Below, one piece after another: positions 16,417-24,825 of a stretch of DNA of 64,000 bases (the stretch's first letter is position 1; each line of letters starts with the position of its first letter). The DNA comes from A07HB70 sp964512675 (GTDB lineage: Archaea > Halobacteriota > Halobacteria > Halobacteriales > Haloferacaceae), in contig CAZEJR010000003.1 in NCBI GenBank assembly GCA_964512675.1, forward strand, positions 73,743-137,742. Direction: 5' to 3'. Under the pieces are notes generated by a model. That model made no database searches and was not told where the DNA came from. It saw only the letters and a list, made by a program, of their open reading frames with translations. Both the position numbers and the translations under genes were made by a program.

Positions 16417-18666
16417 TCAGCGGTAACGGTCTGCCTCTCGTGCCGCCGCCGCACCGCCGTACCGGTCGACGATCGGGCGGTACGCGTCGCCGAAGGCACG
16501 TGTCGCCGCGCGCCGGGTCTCGTATCCGAGTGTCTCGGCGACGTCGGGCCAGGGGCGGCGCTGGAGCGCAGCGGCGACGAGGAGCCGCTCGTCGCGGTCG
16601 TCCAGCCCGCACCCGCCGTCGACGAGGGCGGCGCGGGCCAGCCGCGCGAACGCCCCTGGCGCGGCGTCGTACAGCCCCGGGCCGAAGGAGGCGGCGGCGA
16701 CGACGCGCCACTCGTGGTCGGTGAGGTCCGTCGTCGGATCCGCCGGCGTCGCGCCGAGGACGACACGCACGACGTCCGGGTCTGCGTCCCGGAGCGGTCC
16801 GGCCAGGACGTCGGGCGCACGGCGGGCGAACCGCGCGCCGTGACGGTCCGCGAGGGCCCGTCCCGCCGCGCTCGTCGGGCGGAGCATCACCGCGGAGTAC
16901 TCGCCCGAGCGGTCGTTACGCGTCGTCGAGAGGTGGACAGACTCGTAGCCGTTGTCGGCCCAGAACCGGCAGAGCCGCGGCGTCGCGCCGAAGCCGACGC
17001 CGAGCCAGTCGACCTCGCTGCCGACCTCTCGCTCGACGGCCCGCAGGAGCGCCGAGCCGATGCCGCGCAGCCGGACCGCGCCGTGGACCGCGACCCTGAG
17101 CACGCGGTCGCCGACGGGGCTGCCGGCGTCCTCGTCCCGGAGCTGCGAGGTCAGTAGGTCCGGCACCATGTTGCCGCGAACCCGCTCGCCCTCGTAGGCA
17201 CGGCTGCGGGTCTCGGCGTCGAGGCTCCCCTCCCGCGCGAGGAGCGCAACCGCGACGACTCGGCCGTCGTAGACCATGGTTCGAACCCGGACGTTCGGCG
17301 CGTCGAGCAGGCGGGCGAGGTCGTCCGGCTCCGTCCGGTAGTGCGCGAGCGCGAGGAGCCCAAACGTCTCGCGGAGGCGGGCGTCGTCGGCGACGAGTTC
17401 GCCGGACGTCGGTCGCTCGTAGGTCACCGTCTCGGGAGCGGCGTCCGCGACGGCCTCGTCGACGGCCGGCCGCGCGTCGAGGAGCAGCGCGTCGAACACC
17501 CAGCGCTCGACCGGGTCGTCGGGCGCGTGGCGGACCGGCTCGTCGAGGCGAACCTCGTCGACGGCGTGGTCGCTCGCCGCGAGGCGGTCACGGAACCGCA
17601 CGTCGAAGCCACGGCCGGTCCCCTCGTAGCCGTTGACGGTGGTGACGTAGGCGACGGCGGACGCGGTGAGCGTCTCGGCGAGACGGGCGACCGGCAGCCC
17701 CGCGGCCTCGTCGACCACCACGGCGTCGGCGGCAGCACACGCCGCGTCGTCGAGGGTCGCCGGCGGGACGAACCGGACCCGCCCACCGGCGTCGGTCCGT
17801 ACCGTCTCGACGCCAGTGCCCTCGCTGCCGGCCACGAGGTGACGTGCCCGGGCGAACAGTTCCGACGCACCGGGCCGCTCCGGTGCGGTCACGGCCACGT
17901 CGTGTCCGCCGAGCGCGAGCGACGCCGCAGCCAGCCCCGCCGCAGCCGACTTCCCCCGACCCCGGTCCGCCTCGAGGACGACGGCCCGCGGCCCGTCGGT
18001 CCCGGCCGTCGAGAGGCGCTCGAGGAGCCGAACCGCACGGCGCTGGTCCGCCGTCAGACACGCCTCGTGTGCCGCAGCCGGAAACACCGCGTCCGCAGGC
18101 GGGTCCGATACCCGTGGTCGCGCCGGCGTCTCCGTCTCGCCGGTCAACCCGTCGACCGCGACGGTCTCGTTCGCCGCGTCGTAGACGGAGACACCGGGGT
18201 GTGCGCGAAGCGTCCGGGCCAGCCGCCGCCGGAAGTGGCCCGTCACGTCCGCGACGTCGTGTGGCGGCGGGGCGAGCCCCTCGTGGAACCGGCTCCGGCG
18301 GCGCGGCCAGCCGGCCAGCGGCGGGGTCGCGAGGACGAGGAGGCCGCCGCCGGCGACACACCCGGCGACCTGTCCGAGCAGTGTCGGCGAGAAGTCTGCG
18401 CCGCAGTCGAGGACGACGACGTCGCGCGTCGTTCCGAGGAGCGAGGCGGCCCGCTCCGGCGGGACGCGGTCGCCCGGCTCGCCCGGGGGATCCGTGTCCT
18501 CGCGCGCCGAGACGACGGTCACCCGGTCGTCGGGCCCGGCGACGGCGTCGACGGCGTCGAGGGCCGTCGAGAACGACGGGACACGCTCGCCGGCGCAGAC
18601 GAGGAGGCGGCGCTGGTCGGTTGCCCGCGCCTCGTCGCGGAGCGCGCGGGCGTGGCTCCGGAGCAC
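16417..18666 (-). CDS. tmcA: tRNA(Met) cytidine acetyltransferase TmcA
   Basis: A 749-residue enzyme that makes N4-acetylcytidine in RNA. In archaea it acts widely on tRNA and rRNA and aids thermal and salt stability. Domains in order are an N-terminal DUF1726 domain, a RecA-like helicase module with Walker A GRGKSAAAGLA, a GNAT domain with VHGAVRLRGIGSALL, and a C-terminal tRNA-binding tail. The GTG at 18666 is preferred over the GTG 60 nt further up because it lies 26 nt from a minus-strand TATA-like element and homologues start near ARALRDEARA. Confidence 0.93.
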   Translation of the reverse strand: MLRSHARALRDEARATDQRRLLVCAGERVPSFSTALDAVDAVAGPDDRVTVVSAREDTDPPGEPGDRVPPERAASLLGTTRDVVVLDCGADFSPTLLGQVAGCVAGGGLLVLATPPLAGWPRRRSRFHEGLAPPPHDVADVTGHFRRRLARTLRAHPGVSVYDAANETVAVDGLTGETETPARPRVSDPPADAVFPAAAHEACLTADQRRAVRLLERLSTAGTDGPRAVVLEADRGRGKSAAAGLAAASLALGGHDVAVTAPERPGASELFARARHLVAGSEGTGVETVRTDAGGRVRFVPPATLDDAACAAADAVVVDEAAGLPVARLAETLTASAVAYVTTVNGYEGTGRGFDVRFRDRLAASDHAVDEVRLDEPVRHAPDDPVERWVFDALLLDARPAVDEAVADAAPETVTYERPTSGELVADDARLRETFGLLALAHYRTEPDDLARLLDAPNVRVRTMVYDGRVVAVALLAREGSLDAETRSRAYEGERVRGNMVPDLLTSQLRDEDAGSPVGDRVLRVAVHGAVRLRGIGSALLRAVEREVGSEVDWLGVGFGATPRLCRFWADNGYESVHLSTTRNDRSGEYSAVMLRPTSAAGRALADRHGARFARRAPDVLAGPLRDADPDVVRVVLGATPADPTTDLTDHEWRVVAAASFGPGLYDAAPGAFARLARAALVDGGCGLDDRDERLLVAAALQRRPWPDVAETLGYETRRAATRAFGDAYRPIVDRYGGAAAAREADRYR

Positions 18667-18687
18667 GGCGGAGCCATCACGCCGGCG

Positions 18688-18696
18688 CCTAAAGCC
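18688..18696 (-). promoter_or_regulatory. TATA-like element of tmcA
   Basis: Minus-strand GGCTTTAGG centred 26 nt before the chosen GTG, which decides between two possible starts. Confidence 0.5.
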
Positions 18697-18748
18697 GGTT
18701 TCCCCCGCCGTGGGGCGGTCTGGCACGCCTCTACGGGTTTGAACACCC

Positions 18749-18756
18749 TTTTGTAA
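18749..18756 (+). promoter_or_regulatory. TATA-like element of the rpl7ae operon
   Basis: TTTTGTAA would place transcription start near 18779, leaving a leader of about 88 nt before the ATG at 18867. The leader is long compared with neighbouring leaderless genes. Confidence 0.5.
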
Positions 18757-18791
18757 GCCGGGAGGCTACCTCCGGCTACGACCGACCCGGC

Positions 18792-18828
18792 GGTCGATGA
18801 CGACCCTCGTCGTCAGGGATCGGCGACC
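18792..18828 (+). promoter_or_regulatory. hairpin with asymmetric internal loop in the rpl7ae leader
   Basis: An inner 7-bp stem (TGACGAC 18798-18804, GTCGTCA 18809-18815, loop CCTC) is enclosed by an outer GGTCG (18792-18796) and CGACC (18824-18828). One side of the internal loop has a single A, the other GGGATCGG. Archaeal L7Ae is known to bind kink-turns and to repress its own mRNA in some species. Whether this element forms a kink-turn is not shown; the canonical tandem sheared G-A pairs are not obvious. Confidence 0.4.
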
Positions 18829-18866
18829 GGCGAGGGACGCGAGCCGCCGGGCGGGAGCAGCAAACC

Positions 18867-19229
18867 ATGTCAATCTACGTCGACTACGACACCCCCGCGG
18901 ATCTCGCCGACGACGCCGTCGAGGCGCTCGAGGTGGCGCGAGATACGGGCACAGTACGGAAGGGAACGAACGAGACTACGAAGGCCGTCGAACGCGGTAA
19001 CGCCGACCTGGTCCTGATCGCAGAGGACGTCTCGCCGGAGGAGATCGTGATGCACCTGCCGGAGCTCGCCGCCGAGAAGGAGCTCCCGTACGTCTTCGTC
19101 GAGACACAGGACGAGATCGGCGTCGCCGCCGGGCTAGAGGTCGGCTCCGCCGCCGCCGCCGTGGTAGACGCCGGCGAGGCCGAGGAGCAGGTCGCGGCCG
19201 TCGCGGACAAGGTCGAGGAGCTACAGTAG
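18867..19229 (+). CDS. rpl7ae: 50S ribosomal protein L7Ae
   Basis: A 120-residue RNA-binding protein that recognises kink-turns in 23S rRNA, box C/D and H/ACA guide RNAs and RNase P RNA. The signature runs through GTNETTKAVERGNADLVLIAEDVSPEEIVMHLP. It is the first gene of the rpl7ae-rps28e-rpl24e-ndk operon, whose genes abut or overlap by one to four bases. Confidence 0.97.
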   Translation: MSIYVDYDTPADLADDAVEALEVARDTGTVRKGTNETTKAVERGNADLVLIAEDVSPEEIVMHLPELAAEKELPYVFVETQDEIGVAAGLEVGSAAAAVVDAGEAEEQVAAVADKVEELQ

Positions 19230-19454
19230 ATGTCCGGCGCAGAGGGAGAGAGCGACTCCACGGCTGCCGAGGTGATCGAGATCGTCGGCAAGACCGGGAT
19301 GCACGGCGAGGCGATGCAGGTCAAATGTCGCATCCAAGACGGCGGCAACCAGGGTCGGATAATCACGCGGAACGTCCTCGGGCCGGTTCGCGAGGGCGAC
19401 GTGCTCCAGCTCCGCGAGACCCAGCGCGACGCCGACTCGATCGGAGGCCGATAG
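19230..19454 (+). CDS. rps28e: 30S ribosomal protein S28e
   Basis: A 74-residue small-subunit protein with an OB-like fold. The conserved core is VIEIVGKTGMHGEAMQVKC and the ending is VLQLRETQRDADSIGGR. The start codon follows the L7Ae stop directly and the stop overlaps the L24e GTG by one base. Confidence 0.97.
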   Translation: MSGAEGESDSTAAEVIEIVGKTGMHGEAMQVKCRIQDGGNQGRIITRNVLGPVREGDVLQLRETQRDADSIGGR

Positions 19455-19624
19455 TGCCACAGAGCCGCACCTGCGACTACTGCGACGACGACATCGAGCC
19501 GGGGACCGGGACGATGTTCGTCCACACGAACGGGACGGTCGTCCACTACTGCTCCTCGAAGTGCGAGGCGAACGACGACCTCGGGCGCGAGCCACGCGAC
19601 GCCGAGTGGGCGGGCGACGAATGA
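19454..19624 (+). CDS. rpl24e: 50S ribosomal protein L24e
   Basis: A 56-residue zinc-binding large-subunit protein. The zinc ligands are in CDYCDDD and CSSKCEAN, with the FVHTNGTVVHYCSSKC block diagnostic for L24e. The GTG start overlaps the S28e stop (TAGTG), and the stop overlaps the ndk ATG (ATGA). Confidence 0.95.
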   Translation: MPQSRTCDYCDDDIEPGTGTMFVHTNGTVVHYCSSKCEANDDLGREPRDAEWAGDE

Positions 19625-20085
19625 GCGACGCCGAGCGCACGTTCGTGATGGTCAAGCCCGACGGCGTCCAGCGCGGCCTGATCGGCGAGATCGTCTCGCG
19701 GTTCGAAGACCGTGGGCTGACGCTGGTGGGCGCGAAGTTCACCGAGGTCGACGACAGCCTCGCTGCCGAGCACTACGCGGAGCACGAGGACGAGCCGTTC
19801 TTCGACGATCTCACCGAGTTCATCACCAGCGGTCCCGTCTTCGCGACCGTCTGGGAGGGCCGGGACGCGACCCGACAGGTCCGGCAGATGATGGGTGCGA
19901 CCGACCCAGCCGAGGCCGCGCCGGGGACGATCCGTGGCGACTTCGGCCTCGACCTCGGCCGGAACGTCGTCCACGGCTCCGACCACGAGGACCCCGGCGC
20001 GAACGAGCGGGAGATCGGCCTGTTCTTCGACGACGACGCGCTCGTCGGCTGGGAGCAGATCGACGAGGACTGGCTCTACGAGTAG
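19621..20085 (+). CDS. ndk: nucleoside diphosphate kinase
   Basis: A 154-residue enzyme transferring the gamma phosphate among nucleoside di- and triphosphates through a phosphohistidine. The catalytic residue is His118 in NVVHGSDHEDPGANE. The N-terminal TFVMVKPDGVQRGLIGEI is typical. It is last in the rpl7ae operon, an association common in archaea, followed by 210 nt before the next gene. Confidence 0.97.
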   Translation: MSDAERTFVMVKPDGVQRGLIGEIVSRFEDRGLTLVGAKFTEVDDSLAAEHYAEHEDEPFFDDLTEFITSGPVFATVWEGRDATRQVRQMMGATDPAEAAPGTIRGDFGLDLGRNVVHGSDHEDPGANEREIGLFFDDDALVGWEQIDEDWLYE

Positions 20086-20254
20086 CGCCCGGGCGACGCC
20101 GACGGGGCCAGAGCCGGACGTTCTTGCTCGTTTCTCCGACGCCGGCGCGGCCACGGTAGCCCGGAGTTCGGGGGTCGCCCCCCGGCAGCGCCACGAGCCG
20201 ACCGGAGACGCCGGGCGAGCGCGCGTCTCGCCTACCGGCCCGCTTCGCCGGCAC

Positions 20255-20270
20255 GGGAGCACATACTCCC
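20255..20270 (+). promoter_or_regulatory. promoter-region inverted repeat upstream of the SBP56 gene
   Basis: GGGAG-CACATA-CTCCC, where the loop overlaps a TATA-like ACATACT (20261-20267). It is flanked by a 7-bp direct repeat CCGGCAC at 20248-20254 and 20270-20276. The arrangement could be an operator around the basal promoter. It is a weak, sequence-only call. Confidence 0.35.
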
Positions 20271-20295
20271 CGGCACGCCGACCGGATAGATAGGT

Positions 20296-21717
20296 ATGAG
20301 TGACACACAGACTCCAGGCGGCGCACGCGGAGACGACCGCGCGAGCAGCGAACACGCACACCACGACGACGGCGCAGCGGGCCCGGGCTACACCACCCCA
20401 CAGGCGGCCATCGAGGAGTCCGACCGAGAGCAGACGGCGTACGTGATGGGTCTCTACGTCGGCACGGACGTCGACGCGCCGGACTTCGTCGCCGTCGTCG
20501 ACACCGACCCCGACTCCGAGACCTACGGCGAGGTCGTCGACCGGGTGGAGATGCCGAACCGCGGCGACGAGCTCCACCACTTCGGGTGGAACGCCTGCTC
20601 GTCCTCGTGCCACGTCGGCGGACTGGAACGACGGCACCTGCTCGTGCCGGGACAGCGGTCGTCACGGATCCACGTGATCGACACGGCGGAGCGGCGAAAT
20701 CCCGAACTCGAGGAGGTGATCGACGCCGACGACGTGTTCGAACACGACCTCTCGGCGCCGCACACGGTCCACTGTGTCCCCGACGGCGAGATCCTGATCT
20801 CGATGCTGGGCGACGCCGATGGCGACCTGCCGGGCGGGTTCCTCTCGGTGAACGACGAGTTCGAAGTAGACGGCCGGTGGGATCCGCCGGGCGAGATCGA
20901 CATGAACTACGACTTCTGGTACCAGCCGCGCCAGAACGTCATGATCTCGACGGAGTGGGCCGCGCCGAAGACGTACTACCCCGGCTTCGACCTGGAGGAC
21001 GTCGAGGCGGGGGAGTACGGTCGACACCTCCAGGTCTGGGACTGGGAGGACGGAACCGTCCGACAGACGATCGACCTCGGCGAGGAGGGGCACCTGCCGC
21101 TCGAGGTACGGTTCCTCCACTCGCCGGTCTCGACGCACGGCTACGTCGGCGCGGCGCTGTCCTCGAACGTCTTTCACTTCTCCGAGGACGGCGGGCGGTA
21201 CCGCGCCGAGAAGGCGATCGACGTCGAGGCTCGCGAGCACGACGACTGGGACATGCCTATGCCCGGGCTGGTGACGGACCTCCTCGTGTCGATGGACGAC
21301 CGCTACCTCTTTTTCTCGAACTGGCTCCACGGCGACGTCCGGATGTACGACGTCTCGGACCCCGCGAACCCGCGGTTCGTCGACCGGGTGTGGGCCGGCG
21401 GCCACTTCGGGCCGCGCCACCCGACCGGCGAGGACGACCGGGCCGTCGTCGGCGGCCCACAGATGCTCCAGCTCTCCCTCGACGGCGAGCGGCTCTACTG
21501 GACCACGTCGCTGTTCTCCTCGTGGGACGAGCAGTTCTACCCGGAGGAGAGCGAGCGCGGCTCGGTGATGCTGAAGGCCGACGTCGACCCACGCAGCGGA
21601 CAGATGACGCTCGACGAGGAGTTCCTCGTCGACTTCGGCGAGCTGCCAGACGGCCCCGCGCGAGCCCACGAGATCCGCTGGCCGGACGGCGACTGTACGA
21701 GCGACGTCTGGCAGTGA
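20296..21717 (+). CDS. selenium-binding protein SBP56 / methanethiol oxidase family
   Basis: A 473-residue beta-propeller protein. Members of this family studied in bacteria and humans are copper-dependent methanethiol oxidases giving formaldehyde, hydrogen peroxide and sulfide. Conserved blocks are HHFGWNACSSSCHVG (near residue 94), the HTVHCVPDG segment, MNYDFWYQPRQNVMISTEW and a terminal HEIRWPDGDCTSDVW. The first 30 residues are a His/Asp-rich tail. A 2Fe-2S ferredoxin follows after one base. The reaction in this archaeon is inferred from the family. Confidence 0.85.
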   Translation: MSDTQTPGGARGDDRASSEHAHHDDGAAGPGYTTPQAAIEESDREQTAYVMGLYVGTDVDAPDFVAVVDTDPDSETYGEVVDRVEMPNRGDELHHFGWNACSSSCHVGGLERRHLLVPGQRSSRIHVIDTAERRNPELEEVIDADDVFEHDLSAPHTVHCVPDGEILISMLGDADGDLPGGFLSVNDEFEVDGRWDPPGEIDMNYDFWYQPRQNVMISTEWAAPKTYYPGFDLEDVEAGEYGRHLQVWDWEDGTVRQTIDLGEEGHLPLEVRFLHSPVSTHGYVGAALSSNVFHFSEDGGRYRAEKAIDVEAREHDDWDMPMPGLVTDLLVSMDDRYLFFSNWLHGDVRMYDVSDPANPRFVDRVWAGGHFGPRHPTGEDDRAVVGGPQMLQLSLDGERLYWTTSLFSSWDEQFYPEESERGSVMLKADVDPRSGQMTLDEEFLVDFGELPDGPARAHEIRWPDGDCTSDVWQ

Positions 21718-21718
21718 C

Positions 21719-22078
21719 GTGAGCGACCCCGACGGCGCCGGGCAGACGGTGACACTGGAGTGGCCGGACGGTCGGACGCTGTCGGTCGAGCCGCAGTCCG
21801 GCGAGTCGGTGCTCGACGCCGCCGAGCGGCTGGACGCCGGGCTCCCGTACGGCTGCCGACACGGTGCCTGTGGAACCTGTGCCGCACGGCTGCTCGACGA
21901 CGGGCCGGACGTGCTCGAGCACCGACGCCCGCCACGGGCGTTGAAACGGCGACACCTCGACGCCGGCTACGCACTCCTCTGTGTCGCCGAGACGCGGTCG
22001 GACTGTCGGCTCCGCGTCGGGAGCGACGTACTCGCCGAGACACGTCCGGCGCCGTGGCGGGACGCCGACGGAGGGTAG
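21719..22078 (+). CDS. 2Fe-2S ferredoxin
   Basis: A 119-residue plant/adrenodoxin-type ferredoxin. The cluster ligands are in YGCRHGACGTCAARL plus the later LLCVAETRSD. A GTG start one base after the stop of the SBP56 gene shows translational coupling, so the two products probably work together. It lacks the haloarchaeal N-terminal insertion of the major 2Fe-2S ferredoxin, so it is likely a specialised electron carrier. Confidence 0.88.
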   Translation: MSDPDGAGQTVTLEWPDGRTLSVEPQSGESVLDAAERLDAGLPYGCRHGACGTCAARLLDDGPDVLEHRRPPRALKRRHLDAGYALLCVAETRSDCRLRVGSDVLAETRPAPWRDADGG

Positions 22079-22105
22079 AGAGGAGCGGAACGGTCGACGC
22101 CGCGA

Positions 22106-23170
22106 TCACGCCGTCGGGACGGGGGCGTCGAGGTCGACCAGTCCGGCGTCGAGGTCGGCCTCCACGTTCCGGGCGGCAGTCACGAGGTTCGCGGTCTTCT
22201 GGTACGCGGCCTCGCGGGGGAGGAGCTTCAGTCCGCAGTCCGGTGAGACGGTCAGGCGCTCGGGCGGGACGACACGGAGACCCTGTCGGATGTTGTGTTC
22301 GATCTCGCCGACCGACTCGACGTCGGCGTCGTGTGCGTCGACGACGCCGAGCGCGAGGTCACTCGTGAACTCCGGCGACTCGAACACGTCGATCTGCTCG
22401 TAGTCGCCGTTGCACAGCTCGAGGTCGACCTCGTCGACCGGGAAGTCGAGCACCTCCGGGTAGATACGCGAGTAGTCGCCGTAGCAGACGTGGAGACCGA
22501 TCCGGACGTCCTCGGAGATACCCGCGACGATACGGTCGAGACACTCGCCGACCAGCGCGTGGTCGTCGGGTGTGGTCGCGAGCGCCGGCTCGTCGATCTG
22601 GACGTAGCGCGCGCCGGCGCCGACGAGCGCCTCGACCTCCTGGTTCACGAGGTCGGCGAGGTCGCGGGCCAGCGCGGCCTCGTCGCCGTACACCTCGTCG
22701 AACGACCACGACGCGAGGGTGTACGGGCCCGTGATCGGCACCTTCACCGGCCGGGTCGCGACGTCGCTCGTGAACGCAAACTCGTCGACCAGCCACGGCT
22801 CCTCGTAGCTGACCTCGTCGACGACCGACGGCTTGTCGAAGTAGTTGTGCCCCCAGACCTTCACCGGCCCGTTGAACTCGTAGCCGCCGATGCGGGCGGC
22901 GAAGAACTCGGTCATCTCCTCGCGGCGCATCTCGCCGTCGACGACGGTATCGAGCCCCGCCCGCTCGTGTTCGCCGGTTATCAGGCGCGCGGCGTCGTCC
23001 TGTGCCTCGGCCCACGCCGCGTCGTCTATCTCGCCCGACTCGTCGAGGTCACGGACGCGGTCGAGCCACTTCGGCTTCGGGTACGACCCGACCACCGTGG
23101 TCAGCAGGAAGTGGTCGTTCGGGTGGCCGTCGGGCCGGAACTGCGCGCGGTTGTCGGCGGGGCGGCTCAC
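22106..23170 (-). CDS. metE2: methionine synthase, cobalamin-independent, catalytic half
   Basis: A 354-residue protein equivalent to the C-terminal half of MetE. It transfers a methyl group to homocysteine. Zinc ligands are visible in IGLHVCYGDY and TVSPDCGLK, and the N-terminal TTVVGSYPKPKWL is typical. It overlaps the upstream homologue by 4 nt, so the two form one operon. The natural methyl donor in archaea may be a corrinoid protein rather than a folate. Confidence 0.92.
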   Translation of the reverse strand: MSRPADNRAQFRPDGHPNDHFLLTTVVGSYPKPKWLDRVRDLDESGEIDDAAWAEAQDDAARLITGEHERAGLDTVVDGEMRREEMTEFFAARIGGYEFNGPVKVWGHNYFDKPSVVDEVSYEEPWLVDEFAFTSDVATRPVKVPITGPYTLASWSFDEVYGDEAALARDLADLVNQEVEALVGAGARYVQIDEPALATTPDDHALVGECLDRIVAGISEDVRIGLHVCYGDYSRIYPEVLDFPVDEVDLELCNGDYEQIDVFESPEFTSDLALGVVDAHDADVESVGEIEHNIRQGLRVVPPERLTVSPDCGLKLLPREAAYQKTANLVTAARNVEADLDAGLVDLDAPVPTA

Positions 23171-24165
23171 GCCGTCACCTCCGCCTCGCCCGCGGCGGCG
23201 GCGAGCGCCGACAGCTTCTCGCGGTACGGCGCGACGGGCAGGTAGAACAGCTCGGTGTTCGTGGTCAGGTAGACGGTGTCGAACGCCTGCGACGGGACGC
23301 GCTCCTCGAACCAGTCTGCGCGCTCGCGCACCGTCTCCGGCGTCTCGACCCGGGTGTTCTGCCCGTCGACGACCCCGAGCGCGACGTCGTCGTGGGTTCC
23401 GTACTCCGTTATGTTGTAGATGGTGTCCTCGCGGTCGTGGATCAGGTCGACACCGAACGCGTCGACGTCGGCGTCCATCAGGTGGGCGTACGTCGTCTCG
23501 TCGTGAGCGCCCCAGTAGGTGTGGAGCACCACGTCGGCGTCGGTGGCGCCGGCAACGCGGTCCACCGCCGCGGGCAGACGCTCCGCGACGTCGTCGTCCG
23601 GCGGGTTCGCCACGAGCGACGGGTCGAGGAGGACGAGTGTCTCGTGGTCGGGGAACTGTTCGACCTCGCCCCGGAGGAAGTCGGCGACGCCGGCCAGCAG
23701 CGCCGCGTCGTCGTCGTAGTGCTCGTCGGTCGCGAGGTCCGCGAGCGCGTACGGACCCGGCAGGACCGCCTGGAGCGGGGCGTCGGTCAGCTCGCGTGCG
23801 GCCTCGAGCTCGGCGGCGACGTCGCCGGTCGGACGGAGGTCGCCGACGATCTGTGGGTCGCGATAGAAGTTGTTGTTGTCGTAGTAGCGGACGATACCGC
23901 CCGTCTCGACCGCGTCGCTCACGGCCAGCGGGTGTGCCAGCAGGTCGTCCCAGCGGAGCTGGCCCTCGACGACGCGGTCGAGGCCGGCGTCGTTCTGGTC
24001 ACTCACGACCTCGGCACGGGCGCGGCTGTAGGCCGCCGTGATCTCCGGACCCTCCGAGCCGTCTATCAGGTCGCCCTTCTGGTGGCCCTTCAGGTCCTCG
24101 AGGTGTTCTTTCGCCCGGTCGGGCAGGGGGTACAGCCCCGGCGTCGTCGCGACGCGTTCGCTCAT
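23167..24165 (-). CDS. metE1: MetE-like protein lacking the zinc ligands (N-terminal-half homologue)
   Basis: A 332-residue TIM-barrel protein related to MetE. Its start, TTPGLYPLPDRAKEHLEDLKG, and GQLRWDDLLAHPLA block match the haloarchaeal partner of MetE. The HxC ligand pair is replaced (HTYWGAH) and the PDCGL segment is replaced by TNTELFYLP, so it should not bind catalytic zinc. It probably forms a complex with the downstream product, like the N-terminal domain of single-chain MetE. A clear leaderless promoter lies upstream. Confidence 0.85.
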   Translation of the reverse strand: MSERVATTPGLYPLPDRAKEHLEDLKGHQKGDLIDGSEGPEITAAYSRARAEVVSDQNDAGLDRVVEGQLRWDDLLAHPLAVSDAVETGGIVRYYDNNNFYRDPQIVGDLRPTGDVAAELEAARELTDAPLQAVLPGPYALADLATDEHYDDDAALLAGVADFLRGEVEQFPDHETLVLLDPSLVANPPDDDVAERLPAAVDRVAGATDADVVLHTYWGAHDETTYAHLMDADVDAFGVDLIHDREDTIYNITEYGTHDDVALGVVDGQNTRVETPETVRERADWFEERVPSQAFDTVYLTTNTELFYLPVAPYREKLSALAAAAGEAEVTA

Positions 24166-24188
24166 CGACCGTGGATTCGTATGCGGGC

Positions 24189-24197
24189 GATTAATCG
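24189..24197 (-). promoter_or_regulatory. TATA-like element of the split metE operon
   Basis: Minus-strand CGATTAATC preceded by a TTTCGAAACC stretch that resembles a BRE, centred 27 nt before the ATG at 24165. Confidence 0.65.
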
Positions 24198-24222
24198 GTT
24201 TCGAAACGCCGATTCACGGGAG

Positions 24223-24825
24223 TTATGCCGTCGGGGCGGCGGGCGTCAGACGCAAGACGAGGAGCCGCTCGTAGGGGTACGACGCCTCGGAGACGGTCTC
24301 TGCGGCGAGGCCGTTCGCGGCGGCGCGGGCCCGGACCGTCTCGGGGTCGGTGAGCGTCGAGACGAGGAGGAGGGCGAACCCCCCCGGCGCGAGGACGCGT
24401 GCGGCGTCGTCGAGGAACGGGTCGACCACGCGCCGTCCCTCCGGCCCGCCCGACAGCGCGGCCTCGAGCGGGTCGTCCCACTCCGCCGCTGGGGGCGTCG
24501 GCAGGTACGGCGGGTTGCAGAGGACGACGTCGACGGCGTCGTCGGCGACCGGGTCGAGCAGGTTCGCGCGGACGACCGCGACGTCGCGGTCGCTGGCCGC
24601 GGCACAGGCCGCTGCGGTGAGGTCGTCGCCGACGACGCGAGCGCCCGTCTCGGCGGCGACGCGGTCGGCGACCCAGCCCGAGCCGACACCCACCTCGAAG
24701 ACGGTGTCGTCGGCGTCGACGGCCTCGACCGCCGCCGCCGCGAGGAGTGCCGAGTCCTCGGCCGGCCGGTAGACGTCCGGAACACCCCGCTGGTCGGCCA
24801 GCGCAGGGCGGTTGTCGGACGTCAC
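24223..24825 (-). CDS. HemK-type class I methyltransferase (putative release-factor glutamine methyltransferase)
   Basis: A 200-residue SAM-dependent methyltransferase. The SAM loop is VFEVGVGSGWV near residue 43 and the catalytic NPPYLPTP near residue 97 fits N5-glutamine methylation. Its short length and YRPAEDSALL start match the archaeal/eukaryotic HemK2 (Mtq2) group that methylates the GGQ motif of aRF1. The GTG start overlaps the mscS stop by 4 nt. It is the last gene of the rpoF-DUF655-ksgA-mscS run. Confidence 0.88.
   Translation of the reverse strand: MTSDNRPALADQRGVPDVYRPAEDSALLAAAAVEAVDADDTVFEVGVGSGWVADRVAAETGARVVGDDLTAAACAAASDRDVAVVRANLLDPVADDAVDVVLCNPPYLPTPPAAEWDDPLEAALSGGPEGRRVVDPFLDDAARVLAPGGFALLLVSTLTDPETVRARAAANGLAAETVSEASYPYERLLVLRLTPAAPTA

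Noticed and set aside
18667..18726. 20-residue N-terminal extension of TmcA
   Set aside because: The TATA-like element at 18688-18696 falls within it, so transcription would start after it.
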